Assembly (NCBI GenBank): GCA_037957365.1
Contig: JARHVA010000006.1
Coordinates: forward strand, 11,614,001 to 11,678,000
Length of the DNA: 64,000 bases
Direction of reading: 5' to 3'
Origin: Torreya grandis
Taxonomy: Eukaryota; Streptophyta; Pinopsida; Cupressales; Taxaceae
In this document: one piece after another, positions 61,221-64,000 of the stretch
Layout of the letters: every line of letters starts with the position of its first letter
Numbering within the stretch: position 1 is the stretch's first letter
Program-made: the position numbers and the translations under genes
Notes under the pieces: generated by a model
Databases searched by the model: none
The model's input: only the letters and a program-made list of their open reading frames with translations
What the model was told of the DNA's origin: nothing

Positions 61221-63490
61221 TTTGCCCCTTTTTGTCTTGTTGGTTGTTCTAGACGAACTGCAAGACAAAAACAGGGAGTGGTTGCCCCAGGTAAAGGATG
61301 ATGTGGATTGCCCCGAAGTGGATGAGGTATTCCCCCTCAAAGCAGGAGTCGAGGGAAGGAACCTGATGTCGGGTGTCGATTTGACAGAGAAATGGATAGA
61401 AGAGAGTGAGTGAAAACGCTGCCATAGTCATGATTGCGCGTAGTCCACTTCACGAGAGGGTTAGGTCAAATTGTCGCATGGTCAAGGGTCAAGGAGTGCC
61501 AAAATTGAAGTAACCGGGCCCCAGCATTTAGTTGTCTGCTGATCGGGTCACTCAATCTAAGCTGAAGCTCCAAATGGTCGTCGTGTCCCAGGTATCCAGG
61601 GCTCAGGAAGTGCTCCTAGAAACACGAAAAAGCCACAAGTAGTAGGGATCAACTGGATCGTGATCCTACACTTGTGAGTGGTCAAAAAAGTATGCGAACA
61701 ATTCTACTAACCAGCTGTGGAATAACATACACGCAAAAACAACCAAGGCAACATTGGCTTGGAAGTGGTCGAGGTCGAAGGCGATAGGCATGATCGCCAA
61801 TGGTCATTGGTCGAGAGGATGGATGGACGAAAGGATGCGGCTGAGCTAACCCCAGAAGACCCCGTGTCAATTGAGTGCTGCCTACATAGCCCTGTCGATA
61901 GGGCCTCAGGCCGATGTAGTTCTCCCTAAAAGGGAGGGAGGGTCAGAGGGATTGATTGGTCTTGGTCAAAGTCGATGAGTGGTCGTGGTCAAAGGTCTTG
62001 GTCAAAGGTCTTGGTCAAAGTTGACGGAGTTGGGTGTGATAAGAGTCAAAGAAGAGAAGGTTTGTCCATCATAGAGATGAACAAACAGGGGTGGTCGAGC
62101 TAACCTCAGAAGATGTGGTATCTGAGTGCTGCCTACATAGCCCTTGTCCTAGGGCCTTAGACCAATGTAGTTCGGACTAAGAGGGTCAAAATGGTCGATG
62201 ATGAGATTGGTCATGTGTTGAAATGATGAGGGTAAGATGAGGATAAAAGGATGCTACAGATGGTGTATTCTGTAGAAGTGGTCGAGAGTCTTTCATCCCT
62301 AGCAAGTCTCCATAGTCGCAATGGATGTATGCTAAAAATGAATGAAAGGGTCTATTTATGCTTCAGCAAGTATTGGTTTATGCTTAACATAAATTGGGTC
62401 TGGTCGGTAGTTTCCATGTGTATTGGTGTCCATAGAAACTATGCGAAAAGGACAAGGATGATGCCTGATGTCATGTTGAAAATGTCGAGGCTGGGTTGAA
62501 AAATGTTGAAGTTGGCTTGGTTTAAGGATGAGTCGACAATAGACGTGGCCAAAGCGTGACCAAAGTGTAGAGAAAAGGTGAAAGGAAAATTGCTCTTTCA
62601 TTGACAAGGACCAGAAAGGAAGCATAGATAGGGGTTGTTAGAACAAAAGCCCCGTTCATGCATTACGTCGTTTGACCAGTGTTGAGTTAGAACGGTAATC
62701 GAATCACTTTGACATTAAAGTGAGCTCGAAGTCCCTTGAGCCGGTGATAGGAGGAGGATAGGGTAACCCAGTGTAAGAGGAGGAATAACCTTGCCCCTTT
62801 GATAGGAGACCCTGAGACAACTAAAAGCCAAGTCTGTGACTCATTTTTTTTTTTTTTTTTTTTGCGCAGACTGATCGATGCGGGAAGCCTGCATAGAGAT
62901 GTCACTTGATGTAATGGTCATGTTGTGAAGCTGATCAATGCGGGAAGCTTCTAAAATAGTTGCTGTTTATTGCCAGAGTAGTCATAGCCATCCTTCGAGG
63001 GAGTGGTCTATATTTTTGTTTGATAATGTTTGAAAAGTTGGCCTAGCTGTCCTTCAAGGGATCAGTCTAGTAATACAGCAATGATAGTACAGCTGTCCTT
63101 CGAGGGATCAGTCTGTCTTTTTGATTTGACTTGATTTAGTGACCATGGATATGTTTTGACATCTTGACTTGGATTTTGATAGAAATGAGAGTCACGGACA
63201 AGACTGTAGAAGCTCAAGGACGCCCCTTTTATTAGGACAAAGCATCACTACATCCTAAAAGGGTTGTAGAGGACTTGTTAAAGGGGAATAGGGTTGAAAG
63301 GGATGAGGATTAAGAGGACGAGGATTGCTCAAGGGACGAGCTCAAGTTACGTGTCAAGTAGACGAGTACTCGACTAGCAGAAGAATGGTCGAAGATGCAA
63401 GACAGAAAGTGGGGCTCAAGGTCTAATAAGTCCCTGGGCCATGCTTGTATGTTGAGGTCCGAGTCAATTAGGAGCAAACTTGCCCCAATT
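61221..63490 (-). other. T3 purine tract and 3' untranslated region
   Basis: It starts with TTTGCCCCTTTTTG and a GTCTTG...CAAGAC stem, then follows T2 53835-56080 closely. It keeps the direct repeat (about 61836-61926 and 62090-62175), the GATCAATGCGGGAAGC words, the CCTTCGAGGGA words and a poly-T run at 62845-62863. Confidence 0.7.
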
Positions 63491-64000
63491 TGCCTCTTTC
63501 CAGATTGGTCAGGTGTTGATTGATGGATGTGAAGCTGGTTGACATTGTCGTTGGTTGGTTGAAGAAGGTTGAATGTTTGGTCGAGAGGTCAGGTTGATTG
63601 ATATGTGGTTGAAGTTTGGTTGAGACTGGTCGAATAATTGGTCGGGGGTTGGGTCGATGGACACTGGGTCGAGGTGAGTGATTGATATGTGGTAGAGACT
63701 GGGTTGAGGAGTTGGTCGAGGTTTGGATGAAGGATGAGTTCCCCCAGCGGGTAGGGAGAATGTTTGAAAGATTGGTTAAGGTCGGTTGAGGTTTAGTGGT
63801 CAGATGGACGGTGTTAATGTCGAATAAGGGGGTCAAAGGCGGCAAAGGGACCATAGTCTGGCGTGGGGATCATGATTTAGGTGATGAGGTTGGAGAGGCA
63901 TGAGTCGGGGTTGATGTCTTGTTGAAGAGGCGGTCAAGAGGATCCTTGGTGAGAAGGGAATCCTTTTTCCGGTGCTGACGAATGACAGCTTTAAGAGCGC
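63491..64000 (-). other. T3 internal region of unknown coding content
   Basis: Where T2 has integrase, T3 has low-complexity sequence rich in GGTTGA and GGTCGA words (63540-63800). The minus-strand frame 63854-63468 is open but repetitive in Ser, Thr, Pro and Asn, and further upstream sequence reads RQHRKKDSLLTKDPLDRLF. It could be part of a different protein or a noncoding filler of a non-autonomous element. Confidence 0.4.

Larger units (their letters stand above)
59847..64000 (-). mobile_element. Tat-related element T3, 3' part (runs off the window)
   Basis: An LTR (59847-61220) is followed directly by a purine tract and a 3' untranslated part that matches T2 from its LTR end to about its integrase end. 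T3 therefore sits inside T2 in the same orientation. After about 63490 the match stops and no integrase appears. The five bases before T3 are GTATG; the other copy should follow its 5' LTR outside the window. Confidence 0.75.

Noticed and set aside
55431..62863. Poly-T runs (55431-55444 and 62845-62863) as possible SINE tails or Pol III terminators
   Set aside because: Both occur at the same place in T2 and T3, so they are part of the family sequence; no Pol III promoter boxes or target duplications are visible.

Overview
The window looks like a repeat-only stretch of a large seed-plant nuclear genome. It is AT-rich and packed with nested, decaying LTR retrotransposons, and I could find no host gene, tRNA, rRNA or CRISPR array. 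The abundance of old Ty3/gypsy elements and one element with 5.85 kb LTRs would fit a gymnosperm, but the sequence alone does not prove that. Almost every reading frame is broken, so the coding features are retroelement domains called as pseudogenes.

Layout from left to right. 1-1985: 3' part of a Ty1/copia element on the minus strand (LTR, RNase H, RT). 1997-3325: a repeat whose core is flanked by inverted arms of about 170 bp; a second, partly truncated copy lies at 26320-27545. 4268-5052: a plus-strand gag fragment of an older gypsy element. 5635-23507: the centrepiece, a complete minus-strand Ty3/gypsy element of 17,873 bp (called GL here) with LTRs of 5,843 and 5,853 bp, a perfect 5-bp target duplication (CATAG), a PBS resembling a tRNA-Arg 3' end, and an internal region of only 6.2 kb. 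Each GL LTR carries, upstream of its TATA box, an array of about 13 short imperfect palindromes followed by the remains of a reading frame of about 1,100 codons. GL also has an extra RNase H between protease and RT.

23513-28893 and 41489-43760 are old host sequence, including a second long accessory-type reading frame ending in a coiled coil. A second complete gypsy element of the Tat type (T1, 28894-41488, minus) splits that frame. 45765-48137 is a 2.37 kb palindrome of two LTRs placed tail to tail with an 8-bp spacer. 48138-52530 is a badly decayed plus-strand gypsy gag/protease/RT/RNase H. It is interrupted by T2 (from 52531, minus), a younger, CpG-rich relative of T1, which is itself interrupted at 59847 by T3, a further relative that runs off the window and seems to lack the integrase region.

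How the parts relate: T1, T2 and T3 share LTR ends, a purine tract and a hairpin beside it. T1 and T2 have the order RT, RNase H, second RNase H, integrase. GL has the second RNase H in a different place. The long frame in GL sits in U3, so only the 3' LTR copy could be translated from a full-length transcript, the same position as the U3 accessory genes of some animal retroviruses. The combination of very long LTR, palindrome array and U3 gene is the most interesting system in the window.
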